Assembly: GCA_002409995.1 (NCBI GenBank)
Contig: DHOR01000002.1
Location: 1-51,596, forward strand
Direction: 5' to 3'
Source of the DNA: Hungatella sp. UBA5385
GTDB lineage: Bacteria > Bacillota > Clostridia > Lachnospirales > Lachnospiraceae
Length of the DNA stretch: 51,596 nt
The notes beneath the pieces were generated by a model. That model saw only the letters and a list, made by a program, of their open reading frames with translations, had not been told where the DNA came from and searched no databases. How positions within the stretch are numbered: the stretch's first letter is position 1; each line of letters begins with the position of its first letter. Shown piece after piece: positions 8,342 through 16,094 of the stretch. A program made the position numbers and the translations under genes.

Positions 8342-10384
8342 ATGGATAACAATAATAAACCAAATAACAGTAATAAGATTCCGAAGAATTTTCAGACTAT
8401 TGGAATCTGGATTATTACATGTCTCTTTGCAATGGCAGCCCTGTCATATCTTCGTGGTGCTATAGTAGAGAGAACCAATCACGAGATCAGCTATGACAAA
8501 TTTATGGATATAGTAGATGAAGGTTATGTGGAATCAGTCAATGTAGAGGATTCAAAAATCTTTATTAATCCCAAGAAATCATGGGAGGAATATAAACCTG
8601 GCGTTACTTACTATACGGTTCGTATGGAGAACGATTTAAATCTTGCAGAACGTTTAAGAGATGCAGATGTTGAGACTCTTCGTATCCGCAAAAGCGGGAA
8701 TTACTTTCTGCAAGCCATTGCCAGCTATGTAGTATTATTCGTCGTTATGGGAGTTTTATTAAACTTTATGATGCGTCGTTCAGGCGGCGGCGGTATTATG
8801 GGTGTTGGTAAGAGCAATGCCAAGGTTTATGTACAGAAGGAGACCGGAGTTACCTTCCGGGATGTGGCAGGCCAGGATGAGGCCAAGGAATCCCTGACTG
8901 AGATTGTAGACTTCCTTCATAATCCTGGGAAATACACTCAGATTGGCGCCAAGCTTCCTAAAGGTGCGCTGTTAGTAGGACCTCCGGGAACTGGTAAGAC
9001 CCTTCTTGCCAAGGCAGTTGCAGGAGAGGCTCACGTTCCTTTCTATTCTCTGTCTGGTTCTGACTTTGTAGAGATGTTTGTAGGTGTAGGTGCTTCCCGT
9101 GTTCGTGATCTGTTTAAACAGGCACAGGAATCAGCCCCCTGTATTATATTTATCGATGAGGTTGATGCAATCGGTAAAAGCCGTGACTCCAGATTTGGAG
9201 GCGGAAATGATGAGAGAGAGCAGACTTTGAATCAGCTGCTTTCTGAGATGGATGGATTTGATTCCTCCAAGGGATTGCTGGTGCTTGCTGCTACTAACCG
9301 TCCTGAGATATTAGACCCTGCACTTTTACGTCCAGGTCGTTTTGACCGCCGTATTATTGTCGATAAGCCGGATTTAAAAGGCCGAGTTGATATTTTAAAG
9401 GTTCATGTAAGAGATGTTCTGATGGATGACACTGTAGATTTAGATGCCATTGCGTTGGCTACCTCAGGCGCAGTAGGTTCTGACCTTGCCAATATGATCA
9501 ATGAGGCTGCAATACTAGCTGTTAAAAACGGCAGAAGGGCTGTTGCCCAGAAGGACCTGTTTGAAGCTGTGGAAGTGGTTCTGGTTGGTAAGGAGAAGAA
9601 GGACCGCATCATGAAGAAGGAAGAGAGAAGAATTGTATCCTATCATGAAGTGGGACATGCTTTAGTAAGCGCATTACAGAAGGATTCCGAACCTGTACAG
9701 AAGATTACCATTGTTCCGCGTACTATGGGAGCTCTTGGCTATGTTATGCAGGTGCCGGAAGAAGAGAAGTTCCTCAATACCAAGAAGGAGCTTCATGCAA
9801 TGCTTGTAGGTTATCTGGCCGGCCGTGCTGCAGAGGAGATTGTTTTTGACACTGTAACAACAGGAGCAGCTAACGATATTGAGCAGGCAACCAAGATTGC
9901 AAGAGCCATGATCACCCAGTATGGTATGTCAGATAAATTTGGTCTTATGGGACTGGCAACACAGGAGGACCAGTACTTAAGCGGTCGTGCAGTGATGAAC
10001 TGTGGCGATGCCACTGCTGCAGAGGTAGATGGCGAAGTTATGAGAATGTTGAAGGAAGCTTATGAAGAAGCTAAGAGCCTTCTTATGGACAATCGTGATG
10101 TAATGGATAAGATTGCAGAATTCCTTATTGAAAAAGAGACCATTACAGGTAAGGAATTCATGAAGATATTACGTGAGATGAAGGGATTGCCTGAGCCTCC
10201 GGAAAAGGAAGATGGAGCTGAGAAGGAAGGCAGAATAGCTTTTAGACAGACTGAATCGGATGGATCTGCAGCGGCAAAACCTGAAGCAGAACCTGCTGGA
10301 AAGGCTGATACAGCCAACAGTAGTGATTCTGATATTCCAGGTCCTGATTTATCGGTATTGGATCTTGGGGAAGTGAAGAGATAA
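8342..10384 (+). CDS. ftsH: ATP-dependent zinc metalloprotease FtsH
   Basis: Membrane-bound AAA+ protease that removes damaged membrane proteins and regulators. A first membrane segment lies near residues 22-40 and a second near 120-142, enclosing the small extracytoplasmic domain. The AAA module shows Walker A GPPGTGKT, Walker B IIFIDEVDAIG and the second region of homology around AATNRPEILDPALLRPGRFD. The zinc site is HEVGH where HEAGH is usual; both zinc-binding His and the catalytic Glu are kept. The C-terminal tail after residue 620 is acidic and Ala/Ser-rich. The length of 680 residues is normal. Confidence 0.97.
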   Translation: MDNNNKPNNSNKIPKNFQTIGIWIITCLFAMAALSYLRGAIVERTNHEISYDKFMDIVDEGYVESVNVEDSKIFINPKKSWEEYKPGVTYYTVRMENDLNLAERLRDADVETLRIRKSGNYFLQAIASYVVLFVVMGVLLNFMMRRSGGGGIMGVGKSNAKVYVQKETGVTFRDVAGQDEAKESLTEIVDFLHNPGKYTQIGAKLPKGALLVGPPGTGKTLLAKAVAGEAHVPFYSLSGSDFVEMFVGVGASRVRDLFKQAQESAPCIIFIDEVDAIGKSRDSRFGGGNDEREQTLNQLLSEMDGFDSSKGLLVLAATNRPEILDPALLRPGRFDRRIIVDKPDLKGRVDILKVHVRDVLMDDTVDLDAIALATSGAVGSDLANMINEAAILAVKNGRRAVAQKDLFEAVEVVLVGKEKKDRIMKKEERRIVSYHEVGHALVSALQKDSEPVQKITIVPRTMGALGYVMQVPEEEKFLNTKKELHAMLVGYLAGRAAEEIVFDTVTTGAANDIEQATKIARAMITQYGMSDKFGLMGLATQEDQYLSGRAVMNCGDATAAEVDGEVMRMLKEAYEEAKSLLMDNRDVMDKIAEFLIEKETITGKEFMKILREMKGLPEPPEKEDGAEKEGRIAFRQTESDGSAAAKPEAEPAGKADTANSSDSDIPGPDLSVLDLGEVKR

Positions 10385-10416
10385 GTTGTAATAGAATTGA
10401 TTTAAGATAAATAGAG

Positions 10417-10460
10417 TGCTGCAGTGCTGGCGATGGGATCGCGGCACTGCAGCATTTTTA
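10417..10460 (+). terminator. Rho-independent terminator of ftsH
   Basis: A perfect 11-bp stem (TGCTGCAGTGC with GCACTGCAGCA) is followed by TTTTTATTT, 32 bases after the ftsH stop. Confidence 0.85.
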
Positions 10461-10498
10461 TTTAATAGGAAAGTGCTCTCTTATTTAGTTAATGTTAA

Positions 10499-11710
10499 TT
10501 ATGATTTAGAACCAACAGGTATAAAAGTTAAGCCGGTTTTTAACTTATAACACATGCCGATGCCGTAGATTAATAAAACCGGGAAAATAAGTGCTGATAA
10601 AATACCAATTCGCAAGTTATCCCCAAAAGCGCTGGAAACAGCGCCTACCAGGGTAGGACCACCTGAACAACCCAAATCCCCAGCTAAAGCCAGCAAAGCA
10701 AACATAGCAGTACCGCCCCCTCTTAAAGAAGCCGATGCTTTGCTGAATGTTCCAGGCCACATAATTCCTACAGACAAACCACATATGGCACATCCGATTA
10801 ACCCAACCAATGGAATGGGAACTAAGGAGATGCACAAGTAGGAAACCATACATAAAACAGCACTCAAAGTCATAAACCGATCTAAATTAATTTTATCACC
10901 ATATTTTCCATAAAATAATCTTGATAATCCCATTAAAACAGCAAAAGACATAGGGCCCGCTAAATCACCAACTGTCTTACTGACACCCAGTCCCTGTTCC
11001 GCAAAAGTAGAAGCCCATTGGCTGACTGCCTGTTCGCTGGCACCAGCACTTAACATCATCAGCATTAGCACCCAGAATATCTTTTGACCAAAGACTTGTT
11101 TCATTGTCAGCCCGTTTTCCCCATCTTCGATTAATGGAGCGATGGGAACTTTGGCGAATAAAAAAATATTGGCAAAGGGAATAATTGCCCAGATTATAGC
11201 GAGAATCTTCCAATTTGAAATGCCAAATATTGTAAAAAATAAAGTAGAAATAAGCACCACTCCCACATGACCCCAGCAGTAGAAAGAATGCAGCAGACTC
11301 ATTGCTTTTTCTTTATTATCAGTAGGGCAGGATTCCATAATCGGACTAATTAATACTTCACATAGTCCGCCTCCGATCGCATAAATAATTACAGATATCA
11401 ACAGTCCCACAAACGGATCCGGGAATAAATCTGGTAAAATAGTAAGGGCAATTAAGCCCAAAACAGTACAAATATGGGCGATTACAGCAGAGGCCCGATA
11501 ACCGATTTTATCAACAAAACCTGCTGATAGTAAGTCAATTAATAACTGCATCCCAAAATTGATGGTGATAAGCATGGTAATTTTAGAAAGAGGAATTCCA
11601 TACCCCTGATGGAAGGTTACAAAAAGCAGGGGGATAAAGTTATTTACAATAGCTTGCACAATGTATCCGATAAAACAGGCATAGATGGTTTTTTGGTACT
11701 TATTTTTCAT
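10499..11710 (-). CDS. MFS transporter, sugar or metabolite type
   Basis: An integral membrane protein of 403 residues with about twelve hydrophobic segments, typical of the major facilitator superfamily. The loop after the second segment (SAGFVDKIGYRASAV) matches the MFS loop 2-3 signature GxxxDRxGRR in degenerate form. The central cytoplasmic loop is charged (PLIEDGENGLTMKQVF). The overall look is of Clostridia MFS permeases annotated as fucose/glucose-like carriers, but no substrate can be assigned. It is divergent from an AraC-type regulator 132 bases away, which is its likely controller. The ribosome binding site in front of the ATG is poor. Confidence 0.8.
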   Translation of the reverse strand: MKNKYQKTIYACFIGYIVQAIVNNFIPLLFVTFHQGYGIPLSKITMLITINFGMQLLIDLLSAGFVDKIGYRASAVIAHICTVLGLIALTILPDLFPDPFVGLLISVIIYAIGGGLCEVLISPIMESCPTDNKEKAMSLLHSFYCWGHVGVVLISTLFFTIFGISNWKILAIIWAIIPFANIFLFAKVPIAPLIEDGENGLTMKQVFGQKIFWVLMLMMLSAGASEQAVSQWASTFAEQGLGVSKTVGDLAGPMSFAVLMGLSRLFYGKYGDKINLDRFMTLSAVLCMVSYLCISLVPIPLVGLIGCAICGLSVGIMWPGTFSKASASLRGGGTAMFALLALAGDLGCSGGPTLVGAVSSAFGDNLRIGILSALIFPVLLIYGIGMCYKLKTGLTFIPVGSKS

Positions 11711-11753
11711 ATGTCACACATTCTTTCCGCTTCCTGAAGCTGCATTTATTTGT

Positions 11754-11759
11754 AGTATA
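11754..11759 (-). promoter_or_regulatory. Extended -10 element for the MFS gene
   Basis: On the minus strand TGATATACT forms a TGn-extended -10 (TATACT). No good -35 stands 17 bases upstream, which fits an activator-dependent promoter next to a divergent AraC gene. Confidence 0.4.
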
Positions 11760-11780
11760 TCACTATCCATTTCTAATTAC

Positions 11781-11810
11781 TTGTACTTTGTATTCTATTT
11801 ATGATAAAAT
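11781..11810 (+). promoter_or_regulatory. Promoter of the AraC-type regulator
   Basis: TTGTAC, an 18-base spacer and TAAAAT (11805-11810) lie in front of the regulator. The promoter overlaps the ATG at 11801 and so argues for the later start at 11843. Confidence 0.5.
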
Positions 11811-11842
11811 ATCTCCAGAATAAAAAGGCAGGATATGATCTT

Positions 11843-12730
11843 ATGAAAAATACGGGAATTATTACAGATGATACTTTAAGAGAAATGAAAATGCATGGTA
11901 ATCAGGATTTCCCATTTGAATATTATTATGATGATTTTCAAAAATTTGACAATCATCTTGTGGAATGGCATTGGCACAATGAATTTGAATTTGTCTCTGT
12001 TGATTCAGGGACCATTGATTGTCTGATTGGAATGGAACGAATTCAACTGAATCAAGGCAGTGGATTATTTGTTAATAGTGGAGTCATTCATCGTTACGAA
12101 TCAAAAGATGGAGGATTATTACCTAATATTTTATTTGCACCAGAATTTATCGCTCCCAAAGAATTTGCTGTTTATAAAAAACATGTATTGCCGGTTCTCT
12201 TATCGGGTTGTGATTATATGGTTTTCTGTAACGATAAGCATTGGCAAAAAGATTTACTAATCAGATTGAATGAAATATATCGAGTGGTTCAAATGAATGA
12301 ACCAATGATGGAAATCCACATCCAGATCCTGATATCCACCATGTGGAGTGATTTTTTTGAGAATATTCAGATTCTATTTCCTATGAAAAAGCCTACCGGC
12401 TATATAACGCTGCAATCTCGTCTGCACCTTATGCTGCAATTTATCAGTGATCATTATATGAATCGAATTACCCTTGAAGACATTGCAAATGCTGCTAGTA
12501 TAAGCAAGAGCGAGGCGCTCAGATGTTTCCAGAAAGGGATTCAGACCTCCCCGGTTAATTATTTGATTGAATATCGTTTAAGCAGGGCAAAAGAGTTATT
12601 ACAGTCAACCAATAATACGGTGACGGATATTGCGTCTGCGGTTGGTTTTGAGAGCGTAAGCTATTTTAGCAGAATCTTCACTAAGAGTGTTGGGATGACA
12701 CCGAAAGCATATAGAAGGATTGTTTTTTAG
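11843..12730 (+). CDS. AraC-family transcriptional regulator
   Basis: A 295-residue regulator. The N-terminal cupin-like sensing half shows the histidine-rich strand HLVEWHWHNEFEFV, common in carbohydrate-responsive members. The C-terminal half has two helix-turn-helix units: the first runs through LEDIANAASISKSEALRCFQ, the second through VTDIASAVGFESVSYFSRIF, ending GMTPKAYRR. I prefer the ATG at 11843, preceded by AGGAT, over the ATG at 11801, which sits inside the -10 region. It is divergent from the MFS transporter and probably activates it in response to a sugar. It is convergent with the LysR gene, with 45 bases between the ends. Confidence 0.85.
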   Translation: MKNTGIITDDTLREMKMHGNQDFPFEYYYDDFQKFDNHLVEWHWHNEFEFVSVDSGTIDCLIGMERIQLNQGSGLFVNSGVIHRYESKDGGLLPNILFAPEFIAPKEFAVYKKHVLPVLLSGCDYMVFCNDKHWQKDLLIRLNEIYRVVQMNEPMMEIHIQILISTMWSDFFENIQILFPMKKPTGYITLQSRLHLMLQFISDHYMNRITLEDIANAASISKSEALRCFQKGIQTSPVNYLIEYRLSRAKELLQSTNNTVTDIASAVGFESVSYFSRIFTKSVGMTPKAYRRIVF

Positions 12731-12775
12731 CAAAAATAGGCTGCTGGACAAGTTATTGAGCAAAAAATTGATCTT

Positions 12776-13666
12776 CTAACCAGATACAGAAGAGATGGTT
12801 TCATTCAGATACATTAAAAATTTCTCCGCAGCTTTAGAGAACACCTGATACTTTTTCCATACTATATTAAGGCTTGATCTTAAAGGTGGTTCTAAGGGCC
12901 TGAAGCATAGATTACTATCACCGGTAGTATTAACTAATCGATCAAGACACAGTGCATAGCCAACCCCTTCTTCAACCATAAGGGCAGCATTGTAGACCAA
13001 ATTGTATGACATAACGATATTAAGCTTTTCATAATCGTCTCCCAGCCAGCCTGATATTTCATTTCTAACCAGGGTTTGCCTTGAACAAAGCAGAGGAAGC
13101 TCCATGAGGTTTTCGGGTTTGATGTTGTCCAGCTCTGCAAGGGGACTATTTTTACGCATCAATACCCCCCATGTATCAACTGCAGGCAGGCGCAGATAAT
13201 CATACTTTGTAATATCCGCAGGCTCTATCAGAATGCCGAAATCTAATAAGCCTTTGTCCAGCCGTTCAGCTACATCATCACCATTTCCACTGAAAAGATG
13301 ATAATTTATGTGAGGATAATCCTGCTGCAGATTTTTTACTGCTTTTGCAATTAGCCGCATGGCATCTGTTTCGCCGCCGCCAATATAGATATCACCGCTG
13401 ATTATCTCGTCGGATGCAGCAAAATCAGCTTCCGTTTTATCAGCCAGATCTATGATTTCCTGTGCGCGATTGCGGAGAAATATTCCCTCTTCTGTAAGAG
13501 TTACCTTTCTGTTTCCCCGAATAAATAGCTTTTTTCCCAGTTCTTCTTCCAATTCCTTAAGCTGGCGTGATAAAGTAGGCTGCGTAACATGTAATGCTTC
13601 TGCCGCTCCTGATATAGTCTGCTCTCTTGCAACCGCAAGAAAATAACGTAAAACTCTTAATTCCAT
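12776..13666 (-). CDS. LysR-family transcriptional regulator
   Basis: A 296-residue LysR regulator. The N-terminal winged helix is textbook (MELRVLRYFLAVAREQTISGAAEALHVTQPTLSRQLKELEEELG), here given as residues 1 to 44 in outline. The remainder is a type 2 periplasmic-binding-like effector domain (IYIGGGETDAMRLIAKAVK). AGGGGGAG precedes the ATG. It has no evident partner gene: the divergent neighbour is a LytTR response regulator, which is an unusual LysR target. The target is unknown. Confidence 0.88.
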   Translation of the reverse strand: MELRVLRYFLAVAREQTISGAAEALHVTQPTLSRQLKELEEELGKKLFIRGNRKVTLTEEGIFLRNRAQEIIDLADKTEADFAASDEIISGDIYIGGGETDAMRLIAKAVKNLQQDYPHINYHLFSGNGDDVAERLDKGLLDFGILIEPADITKYDYLRLPAVDTWGVLMRKNSPLAELDNIKPENLMELPLLCSRQTLVRNEISGWLGDDYEKLNIVMSYNLVYNAALMVEEGVGYALCLDRLVNTTGDSNLCFRPLEPPLRSSLNIVWKKYQVFSKAAEKFLMYLNETISSVSG

Positions 13667-13702
13667 ATAAACTCCCCCTTATATAGTGAAAGCACTTGCT
13701 TT

Positions 13703-13731
13703 ATTATATGGGAAATTGTAATACTTTTCAA
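13703..13731 (-). promoter_or_regulatory. Promoter of the LysR gene
   Basis: On the minus strand TTGAAA (13726-13731), a 17-base spacer and TATAAT (13703-13708) lie 37 bases before the LysR start. An AAAGCA-CT-TGCTTT inverted repeat sits just downstream of the -10 and may be an operator. Confidence 0.7.
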
Positions 13732-13773
13732 GTATGGGAACTTAGTATTCCAAAGGTAAAAGGAACCTGTACT

Positions 13774-13791
13774 ATTGATTTCTGAATCAAT
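13774..13791. promoter_or_regulatory. Inverted repeat upstream of the two-component operon
   Basis: ATTGATT-TCTG-AATCAAT is a perfect 7+7 inverted repeat about 45 bases before the response regulator start, in the gap shared with the divergent LysR gene. It could be a LysR or other operator; the binder is unknown. Confidence 0.4.
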
Positions 13792-13835
13792 GTTGTTTAA
13801 ACTATAACAAAAAGGAGCTGCGAGGAGGTGTTATA

Positions 13836-14543
13836 ATGAAAGCAGCCGTAGTGGATGATTCCAGGGAAGATGCCAGCCAGCTTCTGGAGTATCTGGAACG
13901 ATTTCAGGCAGAGCAGGGCATTACCATTCAAACGACGGTTTATTATGCCAGTTTTGATTTTTTGGAAGAATATAACGGGCAATATGATGTGGTTTTTTTG
14001 GACATCGAGATGCCGGGGAGCAATGGACTTGAGGTGGCAAGAGAGATACGATCAAGGGACGAAGCGGTTGGAATTATCTTTGTTACCAGTATGGCGCAGT
14101 ACGCCATTGAAGGATATGAAGTCAATGCCATAGATTTTATGGTAAAGCCAGTGGGATATTATAATTTCTCTCTGAAGCTGGAAAAGGCGTTCCGGTTTTA
14201 CCAGAGCAGAAAGGCGCCGGACATTCTCATCAGCAGCAAAGACGGTATCCGGCGTATTAATGTATCGGATATTTTGTATATTGAAAAGAACCGGGATAAT
14301 GTGATTTTTCATACCAGGGAAGAGGTGTTTGAAGAGCGTGGAAGTATTAAGGCTATGAAAGAAAAATTGGCAGGACTGCCCTTTGAGGAATGTACCTCCG
14401 GATGTCTGGTGAATTTAAACTGTGTGAAGCGGGTAGGGAAGGATAGCATCTCCTTGACGGGATCAGTGGAGCTGCCTCTTTCCAGAAGGCTGAAAAGGCA
14501 GTTTACGCAGGAGTACATAAACTTTGTGGGGATGGAGGGCTGA
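13836..14543 (+). CDS. LytTR-family response regulator
   Basis: Cytosolic DNA-binding response regulator of 235 residues. The receiver domain has the acidic pair D7-D8, the phosphoacceptor D56 in VVFLDIEMPG, the Thr/Ser position in FVTS and K104 in MVKPV. The C-terminal LytTR domain spans about residues 130-233 (ILYIEKNRDNVIFHT, then LPLSRRLKRQF). LytTR proteins bind pairs of about 9-12 bp direct repeats spaced one to two helical turns. AGGAGGTG precedes the ATG. The partner kinase starts one base after this gene's stop. Its likely target is the GH3 operon downstream. Confidence 0.93.
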   Translation: MKAAVVDDSREDASQLLEYLERFQAEQGITIQTTVYYASFDFLEEYNGQYDVVFLDIEMPGSNGLEVAREIRSRDEAVGIIFVTSMAQYAIEGYEVNAIDFMVKPVGYYNFSLKLEKAFRFYQSRKAPDILISSKDGIRRINVSDILYIEKNRDNVIFHTREEVFEERGSIKAMKEKLAGLPFEECTSGCLVNLNCVKRVGKDSISLTGSVELPLSRRLKRQFTQEYINFVGMEG

Positions 14544-14544
14544 T

Positions 14545-15867
14545 ATGATATACACATTTTTCTTTAATGAATTTTTGCAGTTTCCATTTCAACTGTTGGT
14601 ATCAGAATCGGTGTTTTTGATTGGACGGCAGAAAAAAGAGCATTTTACCATTCGGTTTGCAGGGGCTGTCATGTTACAATTTGCCTTGTCCTTTTTATGG
14701 AAGTATGGAAATGAAATATGGTTTGGGGAGGCGTTATTTGGCTATGTGCTGCTGTATCTGGGTTATGCACTCCTAACAGTTCTTCCGATTCTGATCAGTT
14801 TTGACACAGAACCTTTGGAACTGATATTTATTCTGGCAGGAGGTTATGCAACGGAGCACATGACATTTACAGTGAGCAAGATTGTACTGTACCTGCTCAA
14901 AGTGGATTACCAGCTCTATGGCTCCATTGTCCATCTGCTGGTAACACGTTATCTGATCTATATAGTGGGAGCAATTCTTGTTTATGCCTTGATAATACGG
15001 GGAAACCGGAGCAGGAGCAGCTTCCGCACAGGAGATATGCGGATAGCAGTCCTTGGTCTGGTGCTGATGTTTGCAGCTATCGGACTCAGTGTATACTGGT
15101 CTTATCCGGAGGAATACACAGGCACACTGATTGGTGAATTAATATGTCCGGCTTACAGCTTCCTCTGCTGTGCCCTTGTTCTGCTGATGGAATATTATGT
15201 TCTCCGTGAGAATAATCTGAAGCATGAGCGGGAACTGATGGAGCAGCTCCTGCAGATGTCCGATTCCCAGCAGAAAAGCGCCAAAGAGGCAATTGACATC
15301 ATCAACATTAAATGCCATGATTTAAAGCATCAGATAAAGGCAATGGTAAAAATGGAGGATGCACAGACCCGCTCCGATTATATGATGGAGATTCAGGAAG
15401 CTGTGTCCATATACGACGCCACTTATCATACTGGCTGCAAGGCACTGGATTATGTGCTTAGGGAAAAGACACTTCTGTTCAATGAATGGCAGGTAGAGTT
15501 CAGCTGTATGGCAGACGGAGGGCTGATTGATTTTATGACCCCGGCAGATGTGTACGCACTTATGGGCAATGCTTTGGATAATGCACTGGAAAGTGTGGTG
15601 AAAGAGGCTGAAGGGGAGCGTGTCATCAGCCTGCAGGTTCGGCGTAAGGATGAAATGGTACTGATTCATCTGGAAAACCGTTGCAGCAGGGAACCTGAAT
15701 TTCAGGACGGGTTACCGGTTACTATAAAAAGTGATAAAAATCAGCATGGTTTTGGCGTGAGGAGCATTCGCTATATCGTAGAAAAATATGATGGTGAACT
15801 GTTTATGAGCGCCAGAAATGGAAGATTTTATCTGGATATATTATTTCATGTCCGGGAAACAAATTAA
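14545..15867 (+). CDS. GHKL sensor histidine kinase (AgrC/LytS-like, HPK10 class)
   Basis: Membrane sensor kinase of 440 residues. The ATG at 14545 follows GATGGAGGGC; an upstream TTG is weaker. About six membrane segments fill residues 1-220. A helical linker leads to the phosphoacceptor His near residue 258 in CHDLKHQ, the form typical of peptide- or cell-envelope-sensing kinases. The ATPase domain has the N box NALDNALESV near 342 and a G box GFGVRSIRYIVEKYDG near 402. It partners the adjacent LytTR regulator. No signal peptide gene (AgrD-like) is seen beside it, so the ligand is unknown. Confidence 0.92.
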   Translation: MIYTFFFNEFLQFPFQLLVSESVFLIGRQKKEHFTIRFAGAVMLQFALSFLWKYGNEIWFGEALFGYVLLYLGYALLTVLPILISFDTEPLELIFILAGGYATEHMTFTVSKIVLYLLKVDYQLYGSIVHLLVTRYLIYIVGAILVYALIIRGNRSRSSFRTGDMRIAVLGLVLMFAAIGLSVYWSYPEEYTGTLIGELICPAYSFLCCALVLLMEYYVLRENNLKHERELMEQLLQMSDSQQKSAKEAIDIINIKCHDLKHQIKAMVKMEDAQTRSDYMMEIQEAVSIYDATYHTGCKALDYVLREKTLLFNEWQVEFSCMADGGLIDFMTPADVYALMGNALDNALESVVKEAEGERVISLQVRRKDEMVLIHLENRCSREPEFQDGLPVTIKSDKNQHGFGVRSIRYIVEKYDGELFMSARNGRFYLDILFHVRETN

Positions 15868-15892
15868 AAGATATATAAATATAGAATAAGAG

Positions 15893-15926
15893 GCAGTTCC
15901 GGGTCAGCGGGATTGCTTCTTTTTTT
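15893..15926 (+). terminator. Terminator of the two-component operon
   Basis: GCAGTTCCG pairs with CGGGATTGC (nine pairs, two G-U) around a 6-base loop, followed by TTCTTTTTTT. It separates the kinase from the GH3 operon. Confidence 0.8.
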
Positions 15927-15956
15927 GTGCCTGGAATATAAACATTGTGGCAAATA

Positions 15957-15990
15957 ACCGGTTTTCGCAAAAAAACGACCGATTATCGCA
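15957..15990 (+). promoter_or_regulatory. Direct repeat, probable LytTR response-regulator binding site
   Basis: ACCGGTTTTCGCA (15957-15969) and ACCGATTATCGCA (15978-15990) match at 11 of 13 positions and start exactly 21 bases apart, two helical turns. They end five bases before the weak -35 of the GH3 promoter. This is the geometry known for LytTR regulators, and the only LytTR gene in the window is directly upstream. Confidence 0.75.
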
Positions 15991-15994
15991 TTTT

Positions 15995-16023
15995 TTAAAA
16001 TACCTCTTTTTTTTCAATATAAT
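15995..16023 (+). promoter_or_regulatory. Activator-dependent promoter of the GH3 operon
   Basis: A perfect TATAAT (16018-16023) has a very poor -35 (TTAAAA) 17 bases upstream. The poor -35 is next to the direct repeat, as in class II activation. About 70 bases of leader precede the GH3 start. Confidence 0.65.
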
Positions 16024-16094
16024 GGAGACAGAATTCAGAACTAATTCTGAAAATATTATGATGACTCTGAAACCAGAGAAAGAAGGGGGAAGTT

